Of a stretch of DNA of 64,000 bases, positions 22,831-35,214 are shown piece after piece. Source of the DNA: Psococerastis gibbosa. Taxonomy: Eukaryota; Arthropoda; Insecta; Psocodea; Psocidae. The notes under the pieces were generated by a model that did no database searches, had not been told where the DNA came from, and was given only the letters and a program-made list of their open reading frames with translations. Location: the NCBI GenBank assembly GCA_963971405.1, contig OZ020490.1:11146874-11210873 (forward strand). Reading direction: 5' to 3'. Both the position numbers and the translations under genes were made by a program. Position 1 is the stretch's first letter, and every line of letters starts with the position of its first letter.

Positions 22831-23765
22831 TATTATGCTTACGAGACGTGGTCTATTTAAAATTTGCTTTCGGTGCAAAATAAGCCTAACGACGTGTATA
22901 CTACAATATCTCCAATATCAACCAAATTTAGCACACATTCGAAAGAATTCGAGATCAAATTTAATAAACCCAACAATTTATTGTGAACATGATCAACAAG
23001 TTACTTAACACCAGCAATAAAATCGACATTAAGACCGAACTATAGAGAACAATAGAAACACAAGTTGTTAATAACGGTTATTAATCAAAAACGTAGAAGC
23101 GTAAAGGAAAACAGCGAAAGGTTGTGGTTATTGAGACCACTGACTGAGAGACTGGACATTGAACAAGGGTGGGTCTGTGAGAGTGAGTCATTACCTAAGG
23201 GAAAAAATTACAATAATACACGTACAGTAACAATAGTTACTGGGGAGTGGGGACTAACTGTTTACTAATCTGCAAAACGGTTAGATATGACCATTTAACT
23301 TAATAAAAAGGACAAGATTTTTAGTATATTTACTCTTTTGTTTTATTTAAATTAATTGAATTATTCAATGAGTAGGTAGTACTAGTTGTACTTTATATTG
23401 AACGCCGTCTATCCCACCTCGGTGGGCCACAGATGTAAGAAATAAACTAAACTAACTAAACTTTAAATGTGAAATGTCTGATATTGGCGTAGGCAACTTT
23501 TCCTTTAGATGATGGTTAATTTAGCAAGAAGGCTAAATATCCATTGTAAGTGTAACGCCAATAAAATAAGGAAGCATAAATATAAGTACAAAAGGTGAGG
23601 CGATCGGAAAAATTCTCTGAGAATTCAATTTCCTCGCTCAAAACCTATAGTTCCAGATTGTCCAAACCCAGCCTGTAAAGTCAACCAACGATGTTGAAAT
23701 TTTTATAGCATTGAAGAATTTATATGTTCAGTATTAGGCATCAGCGCTAATACGCAGAGTGGGAG
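22831..23765. other. Gene-free stretch
   Basis: I see no coding exon, SINE or terminal inverted repeat here. Confidence 0.4.
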
Positions 23766-23769
23766 AGGC

Positions 23770-23925
23770 GATGGTACCTGGACGCCGAGCATGTGGACGC
23801 CTAAAGCTCACCTTGGAGAGGAAAATTATAAGCGACCTGCAAGAAACCGGGCTCACAAGGGAAGACAGAACCGTCTGGAAACGCCGCAGCTCTGCCGCCG
23901 ACCCTCCATAAGGAAATGGCGCGGA
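23770..23925 (+). pseudogene. LINE reverse-transcriptase tail, type C fragment
   Basis: The plus strand reads LERKIISDLQETGLTRED, then VWKRRSSAADPP before a stop, the usual close of another group of non-LTR pol proteins (form: DL..LGLT.EDA.DR..WR......ADP). The fragment is too short to assign a clade. A diverged relative is at 53230-53375. Confidence 0.6.
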
Positions 23926-25510
23926 AAAAGTAAAAAGTAAGTAAGGATTTCATGCCGTTTTTTAAGAAAGCTACTATTCGATTTTTTTGGAAAAAGCCCA
24001 ACATCCCAGCAAATATCGATCCTTGACGGTAGCGAATGTCCCCTCCTTTTTATATAGAAGTATAGAACTCTTGGACAATAGAAATGAAAATGAACTTTTT
24101 TTCTAGCTTTTACGATCGACTTTTCCCATGCAATTTGATTTTTTACACCTGAAAGGTTCTTCCCTATAAGTCTTTAAATATATGGTACATTGGCGGTATT
24201 TATATTTAGCAAATCCAGCAGCAAGCCCCGAAAATGTAGCGCAAAAGTGACTCAAATAAAAAATCTGTCCGGTGGAATTCATACAAGCGCTGACAAAATG
24301 CATGAGACAGCACCGCAGTTTATGGAGTCACGGTCTCCATTACAGAAGAGTGTCGGGTCCCCCACTCGCGGATCTCTACTTGGGAGCATATTAACGGACG
24401 TTTGACGCGCCCTTTTAGCCGCCCCCGCATTTATTATCGATTTTATCGTAACTTATATATGGAAGGGGTCGCCCGCCTTCGTAATTGGAGATGGAAGCTC
24501 AACAAACGCTAAAGGTGTCGACTCCAGGAATAAGACATTGATTTACACAATACTACGCCTTACCATCGTCGATCCTTTTTACACACCTTCTATATAAGAT
24601 TGGGGTTTACCTATTTTCTCAATAAATATACTATTCCAGTTAGGACAGTTAACTTTTACAGACATTTTTAAATTTTGTAACGGACCTAGGTAGTAGGTAC
24701 ACAGTCGTTTTGACGTTGCATCAACGACTGACAGTGAAGACTGCCCTGACCGTCGATTTTACATGCCCTTTGAAGCATGGTTATCATGGAAAGCAAATAT
24801 TGCACTGAAACTTGAATGTGTGGAATATTTAGCCTAATTTCAAACCTACACTCTACAGCCAGTTGCAGAGGAAAATCTCATGTTTTGCCCTGAAAATAAG
24901 TCCATTGTAGGAAAGGACCGGAAGCTCAGGGCCATGATAATAATGAGTTTAAATGATTCATTAATGATAATAGTGCCTCCCACACTGCGTAGTACATTCC
25001 TACCGCATGCCACGTCTATAATACTGCTCATACAAACTCCGATATGGGCTTGAATGCCAGGTTTTCCTGTGGGGAGGGCCGTACGAATAGAGTCCAATAA
25101 ACCGTCAAGTAACTGGCGGATATCATACCAAACTCCAACGTCAACTCAGAATCTGGCAGATAACTCAATCGACGGTTACCTCAAACGCGGTGGGGTTGAA
25201 AAATCAATAAACTATGGTTAGAACAGATGTACTGTGACCCTGTTTCTTGCCTCATATCTACAAGAATACAAACGCAGCTTGAGGACGTGTTCAATAACAT
25301 AGCATTACAAAAGGTCGTAAGCTCGATACAGACTCGTGCAAAAGCATTTCGTTCCCTCCCAATCACACGTTGTATTTTCAAGGACAGGACATGCAGAACG
25401 TCAATTTGCTGAGTAAAATTAACGAAATGGCAAAAAGAGTTGAGATATACTGTATCTAATCCCTCATTCACTGAACCGTTGAAAAGACGAACTAGAAATC
25501 CAAGTCAGCG
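23926..25510. other. Gene-free stretch with scattered repeat fragments
   Basis: There are short matches to the SINE body near 24755-24785 (TTTACATGCCC, GAAGCATGG). Otherwise I find no gene or element that can be supported. Confidence 0.4.
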
Positions 25511-25514
25511 AGTT

Positions 25515-25735
25515 GTGTGTGGTGTTGCCGAACAGATCAAAGCAAAGCCCCAGCCGGAAAAAGAACAGAAAGGAATGCTTCTAACTTCATCTTAGAACAT
25601 AAAAATTCCATATTTTGTAAAAATTCTGTGTTTGACTTTGGAATTAGTCGTTATAATAAACTCCCGGCTGAAATCAAGAGGATCTACAAGTTGGACGCCT
25701 TGAGTGTTTTCATTAAAATTATGCGGAATAGTTAA
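25515..25735 (+). pseudogene. Non-LTR reverse-transcriptase C-terminal fragment
   Basis: The frame ends SIFCKNSVFDFGISRYNKLP, AEIKRIYKLDALSVFIKIM, stop. This matches the pattern of jockey/CR1-like pol ends (G.K.YN.LP..IK....L..FK..L). It is truncated at the 5' side. Confidence 0.55.
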
Positions 25736-26147
25736 TTGGACGGTTTTTGTGATAGGCTACCAATAAATAAATTTCAGTGATCGATGGATTATTGGCAATC
25801 ATTAGCATTACATGCTACTATCAACAACAAGATTCCGTTCTTGAACACAACTGCTCGTTTTCTTTTATTTTATTTTATTTTCGTTAATTAACATCAGGCG
25901 GCTCCTGTCGACAATCAAATTGTGGAGGAACATCGTGGAAGGACAAAGTTAAGAGCACATCAAGAGGATAATTCAAGTTGATCCAGCTTATCTTATCTTT
26001 GAGAGATTTTAGGGAAAACTGAATCAACCGATAACTTGTTCAATGTTCCATTTCAGACTGTCAGATGCATTAGGGAAACAAAGATATTGAAAAAACACGA
26101 ATGGAAACGGAATTCGAGCCTTCCACCTTGTCGGGGTGGTATGCTAA

Positions 26148-26284
26148 CGCGGGGTTTCCACATACGTCAATGGTCAATGAGAAATATGGTTTTCACGTGG
26201 TAGCAGACATTTTTAGTGTGTCTCTAATGTCTGCTAAAACGCCAATTTCATATTTCTCATTGAGCACTATGTGGAATCCCCGCC
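26148..26284. mobile_element. GGCGGGG hairpin miniature element, TAA duplication
   Basis: The arms CGCGGGGTTTCCACATACGT and their inverse, with ACGTGGTAGCAGACATT inside, fold into one long hairpin. TAA stands on both sides (26145-26147, 26285-26287). TAA/TTA duplications and G/C-rich ends fit PIF/Harbinger. The element is non-coding. Confidence 0.8.
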
Positions 26285-28557
26285 TAACCAATGCACCAAA
26301 TCCATGTCATCATACAACAAAAATTTGAGGTATTGAGTCCCTATCTGTTTGTGATACGATAACATATACACTCGAATATATTCCCAGAAACTTGCGCCAG
26401 GACATAACTGTGGCAGCGTTTCGAATGGCCACAGGACACCAGAGCCACCCCACCGAATAGGTATCACCGATTCATTTGAATGCCCCCCCCCCCCCTCCTC
26501 CTGCTTCCAAGGGGAAGGAAATGCCGATCACCTATTCAGTTGCATTGAAAACCGAACAAAGACACATGAGAGTCATTGCTACTATGCGGCACGGCGTCAA
26601 ATGACCTACCAGTTTTAAGAGGAGGTTGGGGGCAACAAGAAAATTTAACATTAGGTTTTAATGAATTGGTGGGTGTCCATGCCATTATGGCGACTGGATA
26701 AAAGGGTCATTGTAGAAATGTACTAATTAATCCCAGTCCTTGAGGGTATAGCTTAAAAAATGCATGAAATTGAGCAAATCAAAACAAGCACCCTAAAGTG
26801 GCCCAAAAACAAACTACCCACAAACCAAATTTACTGTAAATCAGCCCGAAAAAATAATATTATGACTACAATACACTATACAGTCTTGTAAGTTAGTAAG
26901 TCATCAAGCAACAAGATACATGGGATTTAGCAGCCAACCCAAAACACACTATAAAACAAGCTCCCCTTGCAAACTAAAAGCAAAGATTCAAAGCAAACTC
27001 TTTTACACGGTAGATTAACGTATAAAGTAATATACTTAAGCAATTTAAGCAAGGAAATGTAGTTAATATTGGCAAAATACATATGAAATAGGCCACAACA
27101 AACATGGCCGCTAACTATGTGATTGTCAATTTACTACCTTAACTTTCGCCACCATTGGATTTCTAATCACATTTGCCCGTAGATTTTAGTAGAGAACACT
27201 TGGTATGATTGTATATTAAACACTTAACAACACACAACAGTTTTGTAGCCAATGGATGGAGAAAAATATGCAAAACTTGGCGAAATCTCCAATACAAGCA
27301 CGACGTTTACTGATTAACTGAAGTTCCGATGTACAACTGTAGATGGCGGCAACGCGGCATGGCGCAATGTCAGCTGTGACGTCACCCGGTTTCAAATGTT
27401 TTCCCATCACGGTTTGGTTGAAAAGTGTATTACTGCCTTATTAGGAAATTTAGACTAATATACTGTATGTACAGTGCGAATTCTGAATTTAACATACATG
27501 ATTACAAAATAAATGGTAACACGAAAAGGCTTCATAGTTCAGAAATTAAGGTGGAGTTCTTCTAGGCCTAGGCCTACTGTACCTAAAGTATACAAACAGT
27601 ACCTACTGTACAGGTCCTGTGGTGACGCATATACTGTATAATACCAGAACGACTCTAGCCATCGACTTTTTGCCGCGGGCAGAAGTCCACGACGACGTTG
27701 AATTCAACATCAGGGGGCCGGGGAGAGATCCGACTTTTAAGGATAAATCGCATACAAACAATTTAATGAATGCATCCGATTAACCTCTTCAATCGCCTCA
27801 CTAAGTCACATAATAGGTACTTGTGTCGAGTTGCGACACGTCTCCGACCGCAAGGTGTGTAGAGACGCGCACAAGTACAATCACACTACCACATTGCCAC
27901 CGAAGTCCCTTAACTTTTGAGCAATAAATTTACAAAAATATTTCTTGACTCCTGTAGCCACCTGATGCCACGTTTCCTATGGCCAGCTATTGAAAAGGCG
28001 TACCAGGTGGTCCATTCATAACCTATATTTGGTATGCTCAAATGTCCCATGCCTCCCCCCCCCACTCCTCATACTGTATACGCCATTGCTAAAGTACGCA
28101 CCTACAGCAGGAGACATTGATGTTTCGCACCAGACCGCGTACCCCACCATCAGACTTACTTCAACGTATCCCTAGGTGGAATCAGCGATACGGCAGGTAC
28201 CCCACCATCAGACCAGCTATTAAAAGCCATAGTATATGGACTGGACTTTTTTCCGTTTACATACAAACTATTCTTTGGCGCAAAAAGTGTGACCGTATTA
28301 CGTCATAATATCATCGTGGGAAAGAGAAAACTAAACATACCATGTAGTATTCATTCATTTACCAAATGACGTCACAACGTGGAAACAGATTTCGCATTTG
28401 GCGGGAATAATTCAAATACAATTCACGGACAAAGGAAATTACAAAATTGATATCAGTGAATTGGTGGATGATCAGTCGGGTAAAAAATAGTCAATGTTTT
28501 GAGAAAGCTTGAATTTTTCCTATTGATTTCTGAAAGCATATGCCTTAGGCGGGGTTT
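26285..28557. other. Mostly gene-free stretch
   Basis: Apart from repeat K at 27755-27920 and a C run near 26486, no gene or complete element was recognised. GTACCCCACCATCAGAC occurs twice near 28137 and 28197. Confidence 0.4.
27755..27920 (+). repeat. Dispersed repeat K, copy
   Basis: It carries GCATCCGATTAACCTCTTCA, a GAGTTGCGACACGTCTCCGA block and CACTACCACATTGCCACCGA, the most complete set of family landmarks in the window. Confidence 0.55.
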
Positions 28558-28870
28558 CCACCGACCTCTCATTGCAGAATGCAAAGATATTGACGTGGTA
28601 GCAGACATTCTAGACTTAGAAGAATATTCCACCGACCTCTCATTGCAGAATGCAAATGACATTGACGGAAATTTTAATTTTTCTTTTTATAGAAATCTAT
28701 TAAAATGTTTGTACTTAACATTTCCATGACGCCATTTTTTAACTTTAATTTGTTTGCTTGTGATTTTACTCTATGATCATTGATCAATTTTAACAATGGC
28801 ACAGAGTAAAACAAAAATTTCCGTCAATGTCATTTGCATTCTACAATGAGAGGTCGGTGGAAAACCCGCC
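28558..28870. mobile_element. Harbinger-like miniature element with GGCGGGG ends
   Basis: The ends are GGCGGGGTTTCCACCGACCT and a close inverse, inside CTTA..TAAG. The left half holds a second internal copy of the TTCCACCGACCTCTCATTGC arm, so the element is partly duplicated. The interior matches those of 32093-32487 and 13522-13897 (TGATCATTGATCAATTTTAA). Confidence 0.7.
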
Positions 28871-29692
28871 TAAGTCTTGAATGTCTGAAAGGGGCCAACG
28901 TAGACCGGGCAGGTCGCAGGACATGCGCCACTGTCAGCATTATAATAGCTTAGGCTAATTATTAGCTATAATACCGCAAACTATAATTTTCTCATTGCTA
29001 AATAGCCAGAAGATAAATGAAGACTAATTTATATAGGTTAAAAACGATGAAGGTTTTTCAAAAGAAACTTTCAAGAAATAAAAAATGGATTTTAAGGTTT
29101 GGAATTATCGTTTTTCCATTGACTGTTTCCTTAAATCCCGATACCTCAGTACTCATCAAATTTTGCTGCCTCTCACTGCTCCATCAGATTTCCTCGGAAA
29201 AACTGCAAACCTGGCAAAAGTGACTTTTGTGGTTGCTTTTAAACCTGCCAAATGTCACGTTAAAATGGAAACCTTTTGTGTAGAAAAATGATTGCGGCTA
29301 CTCAATAAAAACATTGGGTTTTACCGTCATTTCTCCATGGCTGCTTGCTTGGTCGGCATTTTGGATTTCTATACAAAAGATTTCTATACAAAAGATTCAT
29401 AACAATCGCTTGGCGAGGTGACGCATAGTTTTGTCGTATTTAGAATTTGCGGGACTCACCTGTAAGCCTACTATTAGCATTAGAATATAAATACTGTTAC
29501 TGACCTGGAGCGTGGGAGATACATGCAGCCATTGATGAAGACGGAACCGGAGAGAAGAATATACCAGCATGACGCCACCTCTCCCGAACTAGAAAAGAAA
29601 AATACACATTAACATTTATTCGACTTTCACGAACGAAAGATAGTAGATTAGAAACCGTAGACAAATCTATAAGAGAATCTGTAAGAGTCTCG

Positions 29693-29905
29693 ACACGTAG
29701 AGTAGTGGCGCAGACTCCAACTTTCACCCGAAAGGTTGTTGGTTCTAGTCCCACAATTGCTACATTTTCTGGCCATGCTTCGGAGGGCATGCAAAGCAGG
29801 CGGTCCCGAGCATTCCTAGTTCAGTATAGGAGAGGGCTTTATAGCCCTAACTCCGCTGGGTTGGCTTAATTAATAGAACAAAAAAAGTATTTTTTATTTA
29901 TTTAA
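29693..29905 (+). mobile_element. tRNA-derived SINE, full-length copy
   Basis: It has a diverged box A (GTAGAGTAGTGGCG) and box B (GGTTCTAGTCC) in a tRNA-like head, followed by the body GCAGGCGGTCCCGAG and CCCTAACTCCGCTGGGTTGG, and an ATTTATTTA tail. It is collinear with 58224-58443. Confidence 0.8.
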
Positions 29906-29999
29906 GAGAAAGGCACACAAGGACACGAAAGGATTCAGGCCAGGTCCCATCATCACCTGAAAAATCTCAGAAAGACCCAGGACGATTCACACGCCGGCG

Positions 30000-30181
30000 A
30001 AAGTTTGTTTGTGATTTTACTGTATGATCATTGATCAATTTTAACTATGGCATAGAGGAAAATAAACATTTCCGTCAATTCTGCAATGCGAGGTCGGTGG
30101 AAACCCCGCCAAAGTCTTGAATGTCTGCTACCACGTCACCGTTTTTGTAAATAGCCCTAGCCGGTCGGTGGAATGGGCGCC
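30000..30181. mobile_element. Right half of a GGCGGGG-family composite element
   Basis: It contains the TGATCATTGATCAATTTTAA core, an inner right end (GGTCGGTGGAAACCCCGCC) and an outer right end (CCGGTCGGTGGAATGGGCGC). The left half is absent. Confidence 0.6.
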
Positions 30182-31249
30182 TTACTGTATGTATAAAAAT
30201 TGTTTGCAGTTTTTGGCGAATCCTGCAGGATTCGCCGTATGCGGTACATGCAGTATTTCGGTAATTGAATTATTGTATTATATTCCTTATATTAAATGCT
30301 AGTGCTGGGTGTTCGGGCTGGAAAAAAAAAATCATTATAACCATGCAGAATCATCGCTTGGGTGACGCTGCGCCTATTTTCCTCGGCTACTCCGTTTCCA
30401 TTACTGCCTCAGCTTTCCTCAAACAGTTCGCGTGGAGAATAGTTCACTTATTCTCTGTTTTGTCTCATTTCCTCTCGTTTCTCACTATCTAGTTTGGTTT
30501 TAAGCATTTTTTCGATTACGCATGTAGCCTTCAATTACTCTGTAATAAACTTACTAAAAAAGAATGTCATTGGCCGCGTAGCGTTCATATCGGACAGTGT
30601 GAGCAAGCTGAAGGAGAGAAGTCTCTCGGTAGTGTCTGAGGGCCTCTAGACGAACTAGACCGTAGTAGACACGCTGTATGTCCTGAAATACAAAAAAGAC
30701 TCAATGAGAAAAAATAGGCTGTCGCGTTTTTCATTCGGGTCTCACGGAAAAACCACTGCACATAGCTAAACCATTCCTTATGTTATGTTTGAAATAGTCG
30801 TCTACTATATTTATAACTTAGATAAAAAATACAAGACAACCGATTTTGGGCTGATCATACGTATACATATAACATAACATCATTATTTTTGTAATTGGAT
30901 AAGCCACAAAAATGTTACGGATTACAGCGTGATTCTATTGATAAATAACATCTTCAACTCCTTTGTCTGGAGCTATGATTGTGTCTGGAATGCTGAGTGT
31001 ACGGATACTTTTGCGTGCTCTAATTTTAGCTCCTAATTTTTTTTTCTTCTATTCGATAGATTTCTCTCTTCTTTCTTTGGAAATAAAACCTAAATATTTA
31101 AAGAATCTATGAAACAATTTTACCTATGAATATTTGTTAAATTTGTGTGAAATCTGTTTACTAATTGACAGGAGAAGCATCAATGATTATTGCTGTTTAT
31201 AATATCCTATAATATAATATTATAATATCCTATCGAATAAGTTTAAGTG

Positions 31250-31445
31250 TTCTTCACTCCAAGTGAACATTAATATCCATGTCCCTTCAAACACCCGGCA
31301 CAAAAGTCTGTTTTATATGAATTTGTACAGAACCAACTACCTACAAGAACTCGGACTTAATAGAATGCTAACCAGGTGTAATAATATTCTGAACCAGAAG
31401 TGTAACATAGATACATTCCATGAATCAGTAAATAGCATTAATTAG
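31250..31445 (+). pseudogene. Possible non-LTR reverse-transcriptase C-terminal fragment
   Basis: The frame contains HVPSNTRHKSLFYMNLYRT, NYLQELGLNRMLTRCNNI and IDTFHESVNSIN before a stop. The pattern H..NTR.K......RT resembles ends of jockey/CR1-like pol proteins. The match is weak and the fragment is short. Confidence 0.4.
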
Positions 31446-31577
31446 GAGGAAAGCCTTACAACATGCGTTATAATACCATATGTACCGTTATTATTCCACT
31501 GGTAACAACTTTGAGTGTTTCCGTTAATTATAATATTTATATATTTTTTTTTGTTGGAAATATAGCTCTTCTTTTAA

Positions 31578-31961
31578 GGCTGAGCGTTCAAAATGTTTCT
31601 AAACAAGAAATTATCGTACTTTTTGGACGAAATTAATTAATTGCTCGTTCCACAGCCACAAAGATATAACAGGGAACAGATGAAAAAATCTTAAGAAATA
31701 CGAGCTTTCTGTGAAAGATGTCTATTTCCCTTACAGATTTACAACTGTGCTACAAAATGGGTTTAAGGCTATTTATCGAATTTGTTTAAGATAATAATAT
31801 TTCAGTTCAGAAAATATAAACTTCCTGCGATAACTTGGATTTTTTATGAGTTTTTTATCTGTTCACTTTGTTATCTTTGTATCTGTGGAATGAGCAATAA
31901 ATTATTTTCGTCAAAAAATCAGTAAAATTTCTTGTTTACAAAACATTTTGAACACTTAGCC
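31578..31961. mobile_element. TTAA-flanked inverted-repeat element (384 bp)
   Basis: GGCTGAGCGTTCAAAATGTT at the left and its near inverse at the right, with AACAAGAAAT and GAACGAGCAATTAATTAATT type arms, are flanked by TTAA at 31574-31577 and 31962-31965. It resembles 11593-11979 in size and target but not in sequence. GTACGGATACTTTT occurs on both sides of it (30997, 32003), suggesting insertion within an older repeat. Confidence 0.7.
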
Positions 31962-32092
31962 TTAATGGTAGTTTTAGCAGTTTCTTGCGAAAAACAGTGG
32001 GCGTACGGATACTTTTCAGACGCGTTGCAGTTCAATTCAGTCACCCCAGAAACCTCACGTTTATCATGGTGAAATTGAAAACCCATGTAAAA

Positions 32093-32487
32093 GGCGCGGT
32101 TTCCACCGACCGGCTAGGGCTAAATACAAATACGGTGACGTGGTAACAGACCTTCAAGACTTAGGCGGGGTTTCCACCAACCTCGCATGGCAGAATGCAA
32201 ATGACATTGACGGAAATGTTGGTTTTTCTTTTTATAGAAATCTACTAAAATGTTTGTAATTAACGTATCCCATGACGCCATTTTTTAATATTACTATGTT
32301 TGTTTGTGATTTTACTCTATGATCATTGATCAATTTTAACTGTGGCGTAGAGTAAAACAAACATTTCCGTCCATGTCATTTGCATTCTGCCATGCGAGGC
32401 CGGTGGATACCCCGCCTAAGTCTTGAATGTCTGCTACCACGTCACGGTATTTGTATTTAGCCCTAGCCGGTCGGTGGAAACCCCGCC
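32093..32487. mobile_element. Composite Harbinger-like element, most complete copy
   Basis: The outer ends are GGCGCGGTTTCCACCGACCG and its inverse at 32487, the next layer is GACGTGGTAACAGACCTTCA inverted, and the inner ends are GGCGGGGTTTCCACC and inverse. Outside both outer ends stands AAA, a possible 3-bp duplication. The centre is TGATCATTGATCAATTTTAA. Confidence 0.75.
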
Positions 32488-32760
32488 AAACCGATTTTAG
32501 GACACATACTTGATGGGTCCTATGAAGAGGAGGTACTCGCAGAGCTATCAGTAAATCGCCGTGGTCCATAGCCCTCCAGGCCCCGCATGGCAGTTTCAGC
32601 TTACAACTCTGTCACCTGAAACAAAAGTAAGTATATTTAGAAAAGTGGAAATAGTTTCTACTCAAAAAGTTGTAGGTTCAAATCCTTCACTAGCTAAATT
32701 CTCTTTTGGCCGATCCGGATTTCAATTTCAAACTAAATTAGTCATTTTTAACAAGGACTT

Positions 32761-32795
32761 TTTTTTTTGCAAAAAAAAAAAAAAAAAAAAAAATA
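32761..32795. repeat. Poly-T/poly-A tracts
   Basis: A T run is followed closely by an A run of more than 20, in a stretch with no other recognised content. Confidence 0.7.
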
Positions 32796-32944
32796 TGTAT
32801 ATACCGTACCTAACACTAAATAATAAATTAATTTGTAAGTGGCGGATTAGTAGTGTTAGTTTTGTAGGTTAGGTTAGCGGAAATGTAGAGAAGCAAAAAT
32901 TCTGACACAGTATACGGAAAAATCAAGAAAGAGAACTTCCAAAT

Positions 32945-33285
32945 ACCATGAGAGCAGAGAATGTTTCAAGCTGCGGCAAACTTGGTTGTGTGCACAGAGT
33001 TGGCAGGGGAACATGGTGGGACATGACAAAGCGCTGAGACTATACCAGTCAGTCTACGTGCGTGTCGAGTCCTGGTCACCTCCGATTTAATCGTGACTTT
33101 ACCATGTTCCCCAAGTGGTTCGGAATCCACTATAATGACGAGGTGCACCCTGCCAGTCAACTGCCCCGAGGTGAAAGAGTCTGCCCTTAGGCTAATGTTA
33201 ACAAACAGACTCACTCCCCTCGCCAGGCTGACAGGGTTGCTTAAAACAGAAATGTTGAAAGCAGGCGTTGGAAACAACAACAGCA
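32945..33285 (-). repeat. Dispersed repeat E, copy
   Basis: In reverse it carries the family blocks from the AACAACAAC end (33278) to CACAACCAAGTTTGCCGCAG (about 32970-32990). It is close to the copy at 18655-19012. Confidence 0.6.
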
Positions 33286-33318
33286 AATAAATGTTTCGTC
33301 GTAAACGTAGGCTCATTA

Positions 33319-33459
33319 GGCGCTTATTCCACCTACGTCAATAGTCAATAGTAAATGTGGTATTGACGTGGTAGCAGACATTTTTAGACTGTCTTTAATG
33401 TCTGCTACCACGTCAATACCACATTTACTATTGACTATTGACGTAGGTGGAATAAGCGC
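33319..33459. mobile_element. Near-perfect hairpin miniature element (GGCGCTTATTCC ends)
   Basis: Two arms of about 65 bp are exact inverses over nearly their whole length: GCGCTTATTCCACCTACGTC, ATAGTAAATGTGGTATTGAC and GTGGTAGCAGACATT, around a short loop. The near identity of the arms suggests recent insertion or recent arm conversion. The flanks are TTA and ATA. Confidence 0.8.
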
Positions 33460-34191
33460 ATATGCAACTCACTTGCTGCCTCCGAAAAATGAAATTAAAT
33501 TAAATGAAGAACGTCTTTATATCCAACATACACATAGTATATACCAATTGCAAAAATACATTTACAGTATACATTGTATAATATTTGAATATCGGCGCTA
33601 ATACAAAATATAACAAGACTACCTACCATAACATACACATTCTAAACTTCCCAGCAAACAATCCTCCACCAAAATCTCACAAACCTGTTAATTGCCGAGT
33701 CTTGAAAAAGGAAAACTCATAATCACACTCACTTACCACTTGTACATGCACTAGTTTTGAACGCAACACACACTGTGTGTTTGTATGCGTAAATATAGAA
33801 ACAGACCACAACGCAAGTAACGGCAAAGTGGTAGGGAGATCGGGAATTATTACCCCGGGTGCCCCCTCACTCCCTTCGCAGGGGCGCAGTAGGAGTCATT
33901 CATTTGCTTTTGGCCCACTTGCCCAGGGGCGGATACACTAATTCCGTCAAAGTAGGTAGTGTTTCGCATAAGGCAAGATAAAGTAACCCCCGCAAGGCAA
34001 GAAGAGGAAAACGCAAGACAAGAAATACGATTTGTTGTGGCTAACCGTGATATTTGCAATTCAAAGTGTACGGAAATAAGTATCCCAAAATGTATTTGCT
34101 TACATATCGTACTGCATGAGAATTTCATTCTAAATGTACAAGATAAAGACCACAGGCTGCTTCTATAAAAGGGGGTGCCACGCGGAAATAA

Positions 34192-34399
34192 ATAATATAA
34201 ATAAACAAGGACTTTTTGTTGTTTCAATTACTAAGCCAACCTAGCGGAGTTAGGGCTATAAAGCCCTCTTTTACATTCAACTAGGAAGGCCCGGGACCGC
34301 CTGCTTTACATGCCCTCCGAAGCATAGCCAGAAAATGTAGCCAGTGTGGGACTCGAACCAACAACCTTTCGGGTCCATTCCACTACGCTACATGTCCTG
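34192..34399 (-). mobile_element. tRNA-derived SINE, full-length copy
   Basis: In reverse it has the tRNA-like head with box A TAGCGTAGTGG and box B GGTTCGAGTCC, the body and an AT-rich tail. It abuts the hAT-like element at 34404, which inserted next to its head. Confidence 0.85.
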
Positions 34400-34403
34400 T
34401 CGG

Positions 34404-34645
34404 CAGTGGCGGACACAGGGGGTGGGGGGGTCAGGGGGGTCATGACCCCCCTCTAAAAATTGAAAAAGGCGGCAAAATGACAACTTAATTTTTTTTGTGG
34501 TTTTGTATGTACCAACCAGTATTGTCCGGAAAAATGAAATCAGTTACTTAAATCAAATACTGTATTGTTTTTATTCTCAGTTTATACCTGAGGCGGCATT
34601 TTGAGGGATGACCCTCCCCAAAATAAAAAGCTGTGTCCGCCTCTG
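34404..34645. mobile_element. hAT-like miniature element with CAGTGGCGGACACAG ends
   Basis: CAGTGGCGGACACAG at the left and CTGTGTCCGCCTCTG at the right are inverted copies with one mismatch. The flanks CCTGTCGG and CCTTTCGG (34396-34403, 34646-34653) match at 7 of 8 bases. No coding capacity. Confidence 0.8.
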
Positions 34646-35214
34646 CCTTTCGGAAAGGTGTGGTTACGCCCCTGGATGATGATAGGCTGGTGAATAGCTA
34701 GTATATATATAAGACTTTCATTACTGCTATTAACCGAATGACTCGGCGCTATGTCGGAGACAATGCTCCAGCCATCTGTGCATACAGGTGCATACTGCTT
34801 GGGGGGCCTAAACTACATTGTCCTATGCAAGTATCCATAGCCGCAGAGAGGCGGGGCCACTCATTGCGAAAAAAAAACAAAAGTAGTTCGTATCTACAAA
34901 AATATTAACGTTTAAGTATTATAAGACTTTCTGCTTAAATTTGTTGAAATATGCATAAAAGCTAAAAACGTTTAAAAGAACGTGTGTATTTCACACATAC
35001 CTTTCAGATTTTTTTTCGAGGTGTAGCCCCCACCCCTCCTTCCTCCAAAACTAAAAACCTCTTTTGGTTAGTAAGCACCCATTCAGTTCTTAAGAGGAGA
35101 GAGTCGCCTCACCCTGAGAACTTACTCTGGATAGAATAGAATATATCTGTATTAATTCACAACAATGAAAATAATAGGCGTCAAAATACGATACGGTCAA
35201 GGGCAAAAATTGTT

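Noticed and set aside
33905..34680. Larger hAT element from CCAGGGGCGGATAC to TTACGCCCCTGG enclosing the SINE
   Set aside because: The ends are roughly inverted but the 8 bases outside do not match; they are more likely ends of two different elements.
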